64,000 nucleotides of DNA from Lytechinus variegatus (taxonomy: Eukaryota; Echinodermata; Echinoidea; Temnopleuroida; Toxopneustidae). Under the pieces are notes generated by a model. It ran no database searches. It was not told the DNA's origin and saw only the letters and a list, made by a program, of their open reading frames with translations. Location: positions 39,946,922-40,010,921 of the forward strand of contig NC_054743.1 of NCBI RefSeq assembly GCF_018143015.1. The letters are read 5' to 3'. Shown piece by piece: positions 37,208 through 50,300 of this stretch (position 1 is its first letter; every line of letters starts with the position of its first letter). The position numbers were made by a program, and so were the translations under genes.

Positions 37208-40200
37208 GTGAGTAACTTCTCGTGGTGCTTGTTATGATGACTGTAATCGTGATGTTGGGGTGGCCTGCTGGTGCTGCTACTTGCTGATGATAATGATGAC
37301 AAAGACGATAACCATGGACCTATTACGAGATAGGTCCATGCGATAACGGAGACCAATGATGGGCATGACAGGGTGATAATGGAAGGATGATGATGAGGGT
37401 GCACTGTAAAAACTGTGGTGTTAAAACTACACCAGTTGGTGTTAATATAGGACCACACCATGAGGTGTTAAAACTACACCCTAGAGATTGAACATTACAC
37501 CAAAGAGTGTAAATATATAACAACCAAGGTGTTTTAATGACACCTATTGGTGTAAAACTGACACCACAAATTTAACACCGGTGTAAAACAACTGGTGTGG
37601 TCCTCTATGTACACTAGTTAACACCACAGTTTTTTGCTGTGTGGTGATATGATTATGATGATGACAATGACGACGATGAAGACGATGATCTGATGGCGAC
37701 GGCAATGATGCTGTTGTTGATGATGACTATATTGTTGTTGTTGTTAATGATGATGATGTTGTCGATGATGACGATGATGATGATGCTACTGCTTTTGTTG
37801 TTGATTACGAAGTGAAAAAAACATGGCACTGGGAAGCGGTGGTGCTGAAGCACCCGCTATTACAACTTAGACAGTACCCACTGGAAATTAGGTTGGTACA
37901 TGCTACAATGTAGGAACTTGAACTAAATTTTTTTTCAGCAACACTCCCTTTTCTGTTTTCTTTTTTTTTTGGCTTGTCAATTCTTTACTGACTAAAATCA
38001 CCTTCATTTTGAAGAAAATTCCTTTTTTTGCATGTCATTTTTCCCCAAATCTGCACTTCCACTTAAAAAATCGTTCCCTTCGTCGTATGTACCTTATTTA
38101 AAGAGATATGATTATATCTTTCGGTCGTCTCCTCTCACCCCCTCCCCCTCCAATCGTAATAGCCTGGTTTACCCTATCAGAAGATTCCGATGTACCCAAG
38201 CTATTAGTGTGCCTACCGATAAGTACTCACACTTTCCATGAATCACAATTACACAGTCTATCACGTCTAAAGAAGTGAGATTTTACTGACTTAAACTGTA
38301 CATGATTTGAGATTTTTCATGAAGTAAATATCATTAACATGTCAGGAATATTATATTTTCATACCGAGATATTGACTACATTCGAATTAACAAATCAACG
38401 CAACAGCAAAGAAAGTTTTAAAATGTGGTGGTAGTGATGTTTTTTTATTGATTGCTAAGAAACCATGAATGCTTTTAAGCAAGCAAATATGCAGAGGACC
38501 GACGGCTTTAGGAAACAAATTATGGTATGCTTGCGTTTTCTGTCTCCGGCATTAATAGGAGGCCGACTTATCATATCGAATTCAGTCACCTTTGATCATG
38601 CCTTACCGCACTGAAATGCAAGTTCAATATAAACATCAATAAAATCCTCGCAAACATACCCCATCAATTGATGTGTCATAAATCTATCAATTTGCACTTG
38701 CTGTTTCTGTTTATTGGGTCGTATTATTGCAATATTTCTTTCTTCATATAGACACAATTAGATTGCAGGCATTCAAAGATCAGTTACAGGTATCAATATT
38801 TATTATGTTATTTTCATTATTGCCGAAAAGAGGCAAAGATATTGAGCACATATGCATCCTTTGCCAAAGAACTTCTTATAGAAGACTTTTTTATGAGTTC
38901 ATTTATCTGCAATTTTGTGCAAGATTGACTGGACAATCATGGAGATAATAATGCAGCGAATAATGCTAGGTCAGTTATGACGTGATATTTTCCCTTCTAA
39001 TTTCGATCACCAGATGAATATTCTAAGTATTCTCCGTACTGACAACCTTTCGTTTATACATAAATGTTCTACAATAATGACATTATTGGCATTCTATTTT
39101 ATCGAGGATGTGACGGGGGTTCCATTACTCCGCTGCAATGGAATTACAAACTTCAACCCCGGATTTGACCATATAGTCTTTCTTAAACTTCACACTAAAC
39201 CTTTCTGTGCGCACATTTTGTTTTTAAAAGATATCCAACTCTGGGTAGTTTTCAACCAATACTGTGTAGTTTATATTCAAAACACACATTATTGGTTTAA
39301 AACTACCCAGAATTGGATAAAGTTTTAACCAATTGGTGTGTGGACAGTATATTTTGCCAACATTTTTAAGATTGTTTGTATTAGACGAAATAAAGTCAAG
39401 AGCAAGTGTCTCCGGAGAAAATGTTGTGTCACCGATGCCATCCGGTATGAATCAGTGTAATTCGAATTGTTTTCATAATGTTAGAATGACCCCAACACTT
39501 GAAAGTGCATCGTAGTACATGCGGAAAGAGTTTGTTTTGCTAACTAACCCTGTGCAAATTTAATGTATCCAATGACAACTTTGATTATCATCAGGGAACA
39601 AAGAGCTCAAAACAACGTGATGTCGATTAAAAAAAAGAAATGTCCGCTACAGATTTGATAGCAGCCACTCGAATGTCAGATCTTATAGTAGCTTGTAACC
39701 ATTGTAATAATTTATGATGTTTTATTCAACGGGGGCCGGGTAAGTATGGCCACATCTTGATAAATCGTAACCGTGTTTTTTTTTTTAAATCGGAGGAACT
39801 CCGGTACTAAACAATGATGATTGCTGTCAACAGTGTAGCCTTATTTCCTTCTATCGGATACAAAAAATAATAACATGAATTCTTTAACCTTTTCAAGAAA
39901 GGAACAGAATGGTCAAAGGTTATTGATCACTTTTCTGTCGAATAGCGCCGAAGATCATGATTATATGTTATGATTTGCCAAGCACGGATCACCTGCAACT
40001 TTTTATTTTTATTTTTTTTGCATATGATAATAGTAAAAATGACAGCAATGAAAAATAATAATAGTAGGAGAAGTATTGATTTATTTGATTTATTCATTTC
40101 CACATTCCAATAAAATCATATACAAGTGAAATCATTTTTTTTTCTTAGTTTAACATAAGTAAATGATATAATTAATAACATATACAAATATACAATCTAA

Positions 40201-40268
40201 TAATCTAATCAAAATATATTTATACCTGATTTTTTTTAATTCTTACAAAAATAGCAGAAAAAGTCATA

Positions 40269-40302
<34 letters not shown>

Positions 40303-43300
40303 CTTATAAAACATAGTACATTTTGAAATGTGGGAGACCTTCAGCTTAAGCTTAGAGCTTGAAATTGATGAGTAGTAGTAGAAGTGGTAGTAGTAGTGGC
40401 AGTAGTAGTAATGATAATAATAAAATTAAGATAATAGCAATAATAAAATGCAACATTTATGTAGTGCTGAATACAAATCCTTTTAAGCGCTATATGCTAT
40501 TACCCTGGCTTCAGCATGGCTACCCTGATCGGGTGCTCGGGTATTCAATGAATTCCTTCCTACCGGGTACCCATTCTCTACACCTGGGTGGAGAGTGGTA
40601 AATATGGATAAACGCCATGCCAAAGGACGCAACGGCTGCGATGGGATTTGAACCCCGGACCTGATAACTGATACTGTCTTTCCATTTTGTGTTGGAAGAA
40701 AAAATTCCTTAGCCATGCACCTATGTTAATCGCAAATAATGTGGTAAATGGATATTATAATGGAAGGGGTATATTCCTCAATGATTCTTCGTCAAATATC
40801 TAGGAGTTATCTTTTTAACATAACGTCCTTTTATCCCTAAAATGATATATTTCCAACGCCCTTGCAACAATAGCACTTTATTGTATTGTATTCTATTGTA
40901 TTGTTCTTTGATTTGCATGATTGAGTGCGTCTATGGCAAGGACATAATATTCAAGAGGAAGTTTTCCAGCTTGTCAAATCGTTAAAAATTCAGTCATTAA
41001 ACAATGTCAAAAGGTCAATTCCACTACAAAAACAGGTCAATTTAATAAAATGAGAACAATCAAACAACGCCCACATTGACATCGAGTATTTAAATCTTTC
41101 TTTTAATTTGCCGTCCACACTCTATTTTCTGTTGAATTTTATTATTTTTTTTTTCAGGCAACAATAACAGAACAACATGCTATATCGAGATGAGCTACAA
41201 AAATGTTGTGCATTCAACCAACTATCCTAAATGCGTACCACAGGGGTCCACCCGCCAGTCATAAGGACCACTGGTCATAATACCCGCTAGTTATAAGGAC
41301 CGCTAGTCATAATAGTCATAAGGGTCGCTATTCATAAGGGGCTTTGTTCACAGAGGTCGCTAGTCATAATCAACGATGGGGGTCGCCATTTATAATCAAA
41401 CAAGAGGGTCGCTAGTCATAATCAAGAAAGAGGGTCGCCAGTCATAAGGAGGAAAAGGGTTCGTTGATCATAAGGGTCGCCATTCATAATAGTGGATGTG
41501 GGTCGCCAGACATAATAGTAGAAGGGGTTCGCCAGTCATAATGGTAGATGAGGGTCGCTATTCATAATAGTAGATGGGGTTCGCCAGTCATAATGGTAGA
41601 TGAGGGTCGCTTTTCATAATAGTAGAAGGGGTTCGCCAGTCATAATGGAAGATGAAGGTCGCCAGTCATAATGGAAGAAGGGGTTCGCCAGTCATAAAAG
41701 TGGAGGAGGGTCGCCAGTCATAATAGTAGAAGGGGTTCGCCAGTCATAATAATGGATGAGGGTCGCCAGTCATAATAGTAGAAAGGGTTCGCCAGTCATA
41801 ATGGTAGATGAGGGTCGCTATTCATAATAGTAGATGGGGTTCGCCAGTCATAATAGTGGATGAGGGTCGCCAGTCATAAAAGTGAATGAGGGTCGACAGT
41901 CATAATAGTAGAAGGGGTTCGCCAGTCATAATGTTAGATGAGGGTTGCCAGTCATATACTATACCTGATATTTAAATGCGGTTGAAATGTATTGGTGAAG
42001 TTGTAACTGTAAAGGAATCAGGTTTTGAAAACAAATTAAAGTAGGTTTGTTGTCACCATGGATTAATCATCAATGGCCTCGATTACACCTCTGCCACCGT
42101 CTCTCTGTAGGTCCGCCCCTTTCTCTTGTTGATCAAATAGTTAAAGGGGAATCCAGCCTTAGCCATAAAATGTTGCATTGGGAAGGAGAAAAATAGTTTA
42201 AACAAAATGGTGAAAGTTTGAAAGAAATCAGACAAGCAATAAGAAAGTTATAACTGCTCTAAAATTGAGATCACTATTTCATTGTTCACCTATTTTATCC
42301 ATTTTTCTGATGCGGATAAAAACAGATGGAATCACCCCGAAATTTTGCTAGTCCGCTGTATCCGTTATGAAAACGTTTTGTGTCCGTCGGCCAGTACAAT
42401 TACGGATGCAGAGAGGATGTAAAACGGAAAAGAATCTTGTCATCCGTTGGAAAACGTTATTGTGTCCGCCTTAAAGGCCTGGTCCCACTGGCCGACGGAT
42501 ACAAAACGTATTGATAAAGGATAGAGCGGACAAACAAAATTTCGGGGTGGCTTCATCCGTTTTCATCAGCTCCAGACAATGAGCAAGATGGGCGAACAAT
42601 AAAATCCCTGCGGACAGATACTCGACGGATATTGAGCGTATGACACACGTATGCAAAGAGTACACAACGGATACATAACGTTTTCCAACGGATGGCAAGA
42701 TTCGTTTCCGTTATAAATCCTCTCTGCATTCGTAAGTGCGGTGTGACAAGGCCTTTAAGCAAGGTTTCCACTTTGGCGAGTTAACATCGCGAGTTATGGC
42801 GAGTTTAATATAGCGAGTTGCCAAAATGAGGCACTCGCGATAACTCGCATAAAGCTCACCATGAAACTCGGGATAACTCGCGACAACTCGGCATGACTCG
42901 GCGGAGCTCGTTCAAGCTCGGGACAACTCTCCTTGAAGTCGTGAGCAGTTTCAAAATTTTTGAACATGTTCAAAAATTTTGCTAACTCGCTGTAACTCGT
43001 GCTGAACTCACCTAAACTCGTTGTATACTCGCAGTACTCGTAATAACTCGCAAGAAGCTCGAGATAAACTCACAATAACTCGTAATAACTCGCCACATCT
43101 GAGTATACGCGAGTGCGTTCCGAGTTTTCAAGAGCGAGATACGAGCATTGCGATCGTTTTACGAGTCAAGTGGAGGTGCCCACGAGATTAGCGCGACTTT
43201 AGATCGAGCACCCCGAGTTACAGCGAGTTTCGTATGAGTTTATTCCGAGTGCGTGGCAAGGGCTCAGAGGCATGCCGGCTGAATGATAAATGTCCAGTGA

Positions 43301-44240
43301 TCTATATTTTCCCCATATATAAACCCCTCAAAAAAAAGTTTGGAAATCTGAGTTTGGCCATTAATTTCTCCCAACTCCAAAATTTACACATTGCATATTT
43401 GATATCTTTCAAAAGATCATTTGATTCCCTTTAAAATGATCCCATGCTTGTTATGATCATGCCATAAAAAAAGAGCAAAATTGAAGTGTTGGATGAGGTC
43501 TGAAGTAAAAAGCTGCAAAACGAGCAGAAATAATCATGGAGGGTCAATACAGAACATGATTCTTTTGTCTGTGTCAATACAGATGAAAATCCATTGGCCC
43601 TGCTTTTTCATTTCATAATGTTTTCTTGTGGTTTATGTTTGTTTGTTGTGTGTTTGCTTGTGCAAAAGTATGTTTGATTCCATTTGAATGTTGATGTTAA
43701 TGTGCATGAAAACAATTGCTGAGAATCTCACTCATCATCATGGATGAAAACAGAGGCGTCGATTATGGGGGGGGGGGGGCAAGGGGGGCGATCGCCCCAC
43801 CAATGAAAATATTGGGGGGGCAAACATCATTTTGCCCCCCCCAATAATTCCGCATGTGCTAAAAATAAAATAAGATTGTAATGTTACACAGAAATCAGCA
43901 AGCGAGATTGAGATACACAACTCGTTCTTCGTCTAAAATCGTGCTCAAAATGTCCACTTTTCAGATTGGAATATCAAAAAATTTCAGCTCGCGCTTCGCG
44001 CTCGCATCATTTTTGTAAAAAAACCCCCATACTTTCCATGATTAAATAGGTGATATGGTGCCGTTTTCAGTTCTAAACCTCAAAAGAACTCCCACTTCGA
44101 TTTGCAATAATCTTTTGTTGGATATATATATCTTGTTCTTTATTAAAAACGTCCATTAAACTCAATTTTTTTTCAGATCGAAATATCAAAATTTTCAGCT
44201 CGCGCTTCGCGCTCACATTAATATGCTGGTGAGATATATA

Positions 44241-44339
<99 letters not shown>

Positions 44340-47300
44340 GTACACTTATATATAGGCATATGTGTGTGTTTGTGTGATCGAGCGCGTTTGGAAAATTGAT
44401 TCATGATTTTGCCCCCCCCCCAATCTGAAAAATGGATCGACGCCCCTGGATGAAAAGAACAGTGACTTTCAATATTATGTCATTTTGCAAATTTTGAATT
44501 TTGACCTTGCCCCACATTTCAAGGCACTGCACCTCCATGTGAGCCAAAATCACATCATGGAAAGTATCATTTTAAAGAAAATTAAATGAACTATTCATTG
44601 ATATTAATTTAACATTGATATTTACTAAAACCGAGGCGGGATTACCGATCAAACTCAAAAGAAACCGCTTAAAAAACTCACTCATCACCACGGAAAAAGG
44701 AACAGTGACTTTCATTATTGTGTCACTTTGCAACTTAATTTTGACCTTGCCCCACATTTCAAGGCACTGCACCTTCATGTGAACCATAATCATATCATGT
44801 AGGGTATCATTTTAAAGAAAATTAGATGATCTAATCATTGATATTAATAACAATTGATATTTATTAAAACCGAGGAGGGAGTTTATTTTAAAGTGAATAT
44901 TTTAACTGACCCACGCAATGTACACTTACTTTTAAAAAGGCTGTTGCCACTGCATTATTACAACTTTAAACAAATAAGGAGAGAAATATGCCTCGATCCA
45001 AAAGATCCAAGAGTTGTGGCCATTCAGGTAGGGAAACAGCGAAAGAAGATGACATTCAAACAAGGGTAGAAGAAGTGCAGGAAGAGACAATTGAAACGGA
45101 AGAAAAGTTCAATGACGAGCAGAGCCAAGGTAAAAGAACAAGACATCAAACTAGACAATAGGTCCAAGTAGAGCGCCTCTGGCAGTCTAACCTGCATCAC
45201 GCTATCCAATATAGTAGCAGTGCTGACTTTGAAAACTACTATAAAATAATTATTCACAAAAACACCATTCATACAATGATACAATACTACGTTCATTGAC
45301 AATAAATGACATTTGACCTTGATCATGTGACCTAAGACTTCAGTTGTCAGTGATACTTGATTACCCTATATCCACATTTTATAAACTGTATCTAAACTTT
45401 GAAAGTTATGACAGCAATATAGTATTAATCTCCAAAATGGCCAAAGTTCAATAACCTTAAATGACCTTTGACTTTGGTCATGTGACCTGAAACTGGCATG
45501 AGATGTTCGGTGATACTTGACTACTCTAATATCCAAGTTGATGAATCATATCCATAAGCTTTCAAAGTTATGATGGTAATTCCACAAATACCCCCAACAT
45601 GGCCAAAGTTCGTTGACCTTAAATGACCTTTGTCGTGTGACCTGAAACTCTCACAGGATGTTCAGTAATACTTGATTACTCTTATATCCAAGTTTTATGA
45701 ATCAGATCTATAAACTTTCTAAGTTATGATGGTAATTCAACAGATCACCCGAACATCACTAAAGTTCATTGACCTTTAACCTTGGACATGTGACCTGAAA
45801 TTCGCACAGGATGTTTAGTGATACCTGATTACTCTTATGTTCAAGTTTCATGAATCAGATTCATAAACTTTCAAAGTTATAATGTTAATTTAACAAATAC
45901 CCCAATTAGCCAAAGTCCATTGACCCTAATTGACCTTTGACCTTAGTCATGTGACTTGAAACTCAAGCAGGATGTTTATATTCTTTAATAACCTTATGTC
46001 CACGTTTCATGAACTAGGTTCATATATTTTCTAAGTTATGATGACATTTCAAAAACTGAACCGTAGGTTAAGATTTTGATGTTGATTCCCTAAACATGGT
46101 CTAAGTTCATTGACCACAAATGACCTCTGACCTTGGTCTTGTGACCTGAAACTCAAGAAGGATGTTCAGTAATGCTTGATAAACCTTATGGTCAAGTTTT
46201 ATGAACTAGGTCCATATACTTTCTAAGTTATGATGCCATTTAATTTCAAACACTTAACCTTCGGTTAAGATTTGGTGTTGACGCCACCGCCGCCGGCGTC
46301 CATCTTTGAGTGCCAAAAATGTGCATATCTCGTCCCTTGGTCGTATGAAACTCGTAACAAAATCTTGATAACTCGTTCATAGCTCGCTTTAAGTCGTATA
46401 AAGGTCACTGCAACTCATACTAAGCTCGGCCTGACTCGTTTCGCGCTCGGTTCACTCGTACAGCGAGCGTAGTGAACTCGATGTTGAGTCTTTTGTCACT
46501 GAAGCAAATTCCAGGAAAAAATGTAAATTTCACGCGAGCTTGTGCGAGCTAAGGCGAGTTAGAGCTCGCGCAGCTCGCGTATGACTCGCAACTCCAACTC
46601 GCCAAAGTGGAAACCTTGCTTTAGAAATAAGTTTCAGTTGCGATTCAGTATTGTGTGACAAGGGGCATTACAGTACGAGGTGATTCACCACTTGGTCTTC
46701 GACCTCTTCGTCTTCTTTCTCACCGGTCTCATCTCACAAAAGTTTCTCATTTTTTTAAAATTAATATCCTCGTTCGATTTTCTCTTTCTATTGAAATAGT
46801 TTTGTGTGAACTCCCAATCAATAAAGAATCATTGAAATATTAGCTTTTGTAATAATTGCTATTCAACCAACGCGGTCAGATAATGTGCACAATACTACAT
46901 GATGTTCACTTTTAAAGGCTATAGAAAATAAAATGGTGCAATATTTCTTAAATTACGCCCTCTGATTTTTATTTGACTATTTTCTTTACATCATTTTGTT
47001 GGTACTTTTCTTACCTGCATGTAGCTCCGTCGAAAATTAACCGTTAAAATTATTCTTAACCAGGTGCCACAATGGAACGACTTCGACTGCAGCGCTGCCG
47101 GACTCAGCGACAAATCGTGCATGCTCGCTATGAAGAACGCCAGCATACCCGTCAACTACACGACCGACAACGAACTCGTGTACGCGCAGTGCGTGAAATA
47201 CAACGTGTCTGGTGTTGCGTTTGATCCAAGCGTCGATCCATTCAATGACCACAGCTGGCCGACATCGCAAGTCATCGAATGCGACGACGGATGGGTGTAC

Positions 47301-50300
47301 GACAGAAGTCAATACAAATCGTCCATAGTCACTGATGTAAGTTTATTTATATCATAACGAACATGGGTTAGGCGAGGGTTGTTTCTCTTCTTCTTTCTAT
47401 GAAGATATAGGGTTGTGACACAGTGTTTGGTTAACAATACGTTGAGAACTGAAAAAGCCTTACAAAACAATAGAGTAAAATAAGATAAAATAATATATTT
47501 AGCATTACATTCGGTATATGATTTTTTTTTCTGAAGAAACATGAGCCAAATATGATTTGCTTAGTAAGCGACCATTTCGAACACATGATCTTATTTCTAT
47601 ACATTTCTCTCCAGGTAAAATCATTGAATTTTATTTTTTACGAAGATTATACTTTCACACCAAAATCCAAATCAATTATCGTCATTTTATTTGTTATTTG
47701 TAGTTGTAATGATAATCATAACATGTTTATATAGTTTGTTGTTACCTAAATAATTAATTCACTTTGTAGCAATTGATTCTACACCCAAATAAACTCTCTC
47801 TCTCTTTCTATCTGACTTCCACTCATTTATTGATTCCACAGTATGACCTGGTGTGTGACAAGGGAGATCTTTTTCAAGTATCTCAATCCGTTTTCTACGC
47901 CGGATATTTAGCCGGTTCGATTATCAACGGTTCACTGGCCGATGTGTAAGCTTACCGCCTTTTCATTCCATAAACATAATAAATTAGGGGTGTTATTTAC
48001 AAAATCTACATCATGGTTTAAATACATCTGACAAGGTTTTTTTTCTGCTCATGTTTGCAATGATATTATTTACTGCACGGGTTTGATCTATTCATTATTA
48101 CATTTTTATGTGTGAAATAAGCCAGGGGCCTGTTAATAAAGCTGTTCGTAGGTTACAAGCGACTTTAAGAACGACTGGTGATCGTTTCTTACACGCTGTA
48201 TTATAACCAATGGACATTTAATGGTGAATATCATTTACCATTAGAAGAATTAAAGGATCACCAGTTGTTCTCAAAGTTTCTCTTAACTTACGAACAGCTT
48301 TATGAACCACCCACCAGGTTGGTAAAAAATATTATGATGATTATGATGATGATAATTGTGATAATAATAGTGATAATTACGACGATGGTGATGATGATAA
48401 TTCAATAATTATTAGTTTTAAGAAAGGTTTGATTCTTTGTTTACTTCAAAAATATTACTTTTATCAATTACATGTTTTGTTACTTTTGTACAAAGTGTGG
48501 GACGATGGTGGACGTTAATGGTACTGATGGTTGTTCGGCTTGTTGTCGGTGTTGCTTTGGCATTCTCACCAAATTGGTATGTCTTCACTGTTCTACGGTT
48601 CTTCCAGGGGTATGCTGCCATCTCCATCTACATTATCTCTTTCATCGTGGGTAAGATATAGAGAATTCCTTCAAGACGTCTGGTATTTTCCTCTCCTCAA
48701 CCCGCTCTCATCCCCCCCCCCCCTTCGTTCTCCTTCTCTCTCTCCCCCCAGCGTTGCCAGATCCGAGCTGAAGAAAATCCTCAAAAGGCACTCGAAAAAT
48801 CCCCAAATTAGACCCTAAATCCCCAAATTTTTCAAATCACAATAATTTCTGAAAAAGTGAGGACATTTATCATGGGTATTGCCCAAAATTAGTTAATATG
48901 GGTTCATTTGTTCACACCATACACATCATATTTTTTTTAATTAGGCTTCGATGCAAAGTAGATTGGCAACCCCACCATTTATCGGAAAACCAATGAAGTT
49001 CAATGTAATGAATTCATCGGTTGAATTGTGGATGAGAGCTGTAGATCGTATTTTAGCATAGACAGTAATATATCTATGTCATAGAGATGTATACTAATTA
49101 TTATTAGTATAGATCTCTATGATTTATGTATTTTTATAGCATCATATTACTGAAAATAACGAATCTTGCTGCTTTTCATCAAAACCTTCAAAAATCCCCT
49201 AAACTGCATGAAAAATCCCCAGATTTAATTTAATCCCGAAATAATTTTTTCCATCCCCAAAGGCTTCTCAAAATCCCCAAATTTTCAAAATTTGGGGATG
49301 GAGATCCCCAATTGGCAACACTATCTCTCCCTCGTATATTCATCGCACTCTCTCTCTCCCTCTCGCTCGCTCCTCCCCTCTCTTCAATCCCGGCATATCA
49401 AGGGTAGGGCTATATATGTCCTGGACAATAGATTCATTGTTCGCCAAAAGGAAAAAGCGAGGGGGTGGGTGGGAGATTGAGGGAAGATTTATAATTTTAC
49501 TTATTTATCTATTTACTTATCTATTTATTTATTCATTTATTTATTTAATTATGTATTTATTTATTCATATTCTACAAATCCTCAAAATACATTTCTTAAT
49601 AAATCATTTTACATTTAAAAGAGGTCAAATTCATAACTTATGCAGGGTTGAAATGTACCAATGAAATGAAAAAAGTGGAGGGGTCTACTGAAAAGCAAAG
49701 CTTGTAAGATGCAGACCCCTATCAATTTTTTACAAGGGTAATATCATGTAAGTCTATAAACTTATATAGATATAAACACTGTAACTCATACACAATATAC
49801 AAATTAAATATTGACTTTAAAATAATCAATTCTACCATGGATAAGTAGGAAGTTTACAAAATATTTGATCGAATCATTAAGAATTGAGAAGACTTTTTTT
49901 GATGTGTAATTAAAATCGGTTCAGATTAGCTGCCTCTTTTATTACTCTGTCAAGAGAATTACAGAGTTTTGTTAATGTGAAAAGATAAAAGGGTGATGTA
50001 GAGGGAAGGCTAAAACCCTTAATCAACCATCCATACTCCGCATTTTATTGTTCGAAATAGAATTGAGAAAGGTTTTGATTTCAATTTATCCGATATAGGC
50101 AAATAATCCAACGACTTACTTTACGCACCTTTCCCGGGGTATCCTTGCGAACCAATAATTATTAGTCAAAACAATCGCGCCCCGCGCACCTTATTTCCCA
50201 CAAAATACTCCACAAATCATGCTTTTTCCCATTTATTATACAATTTATCTTTCGACATCTATTCTTGTTCGTTAATGTGAGTGTGTATCGGTAGATGGCT

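Larger units (their letters stand above)
42759..46619. mobile_element. 3.9-kb foldback element with ACTCG-repeat arms
   Basis: Ends GCAAGGTTTCCACTTTGGCG and its complement at 46600-46619. Inward of both ends are hundreds of bases of degenerate ACTCG/AGCTCG/CGAGTT units. A perfect 30-bp palindrome sits near 42952-42981 (arms CAAAATTTTTGAACA). Flanks are TTAA/TTTA, or TTA on both sides if the end is taken one base out. The interior includes an unrelated repeat (43755-44440), a 243-bp tandem duplication and a 155-190-bp tandem array. No transposase recognised. It lies in the intron before exon 2. Confidence 0.75.

Noticed and set aside
39014..39328. 104-residue open frame
   Set aside because: Runs into a foldback repeat; no recognised motif or splice context.
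41250..41956. CRISPR-like array
   Set aside because: Units are imperfect and the spacers are not unique; eukaryotic context; it is a minisatellite.
49081..49122. Hairpin considered as a microRNA precursor
   Set aside because: Lies in the middle of an inverted-end repeat and has an 18-bp stem only; better explained by the element.
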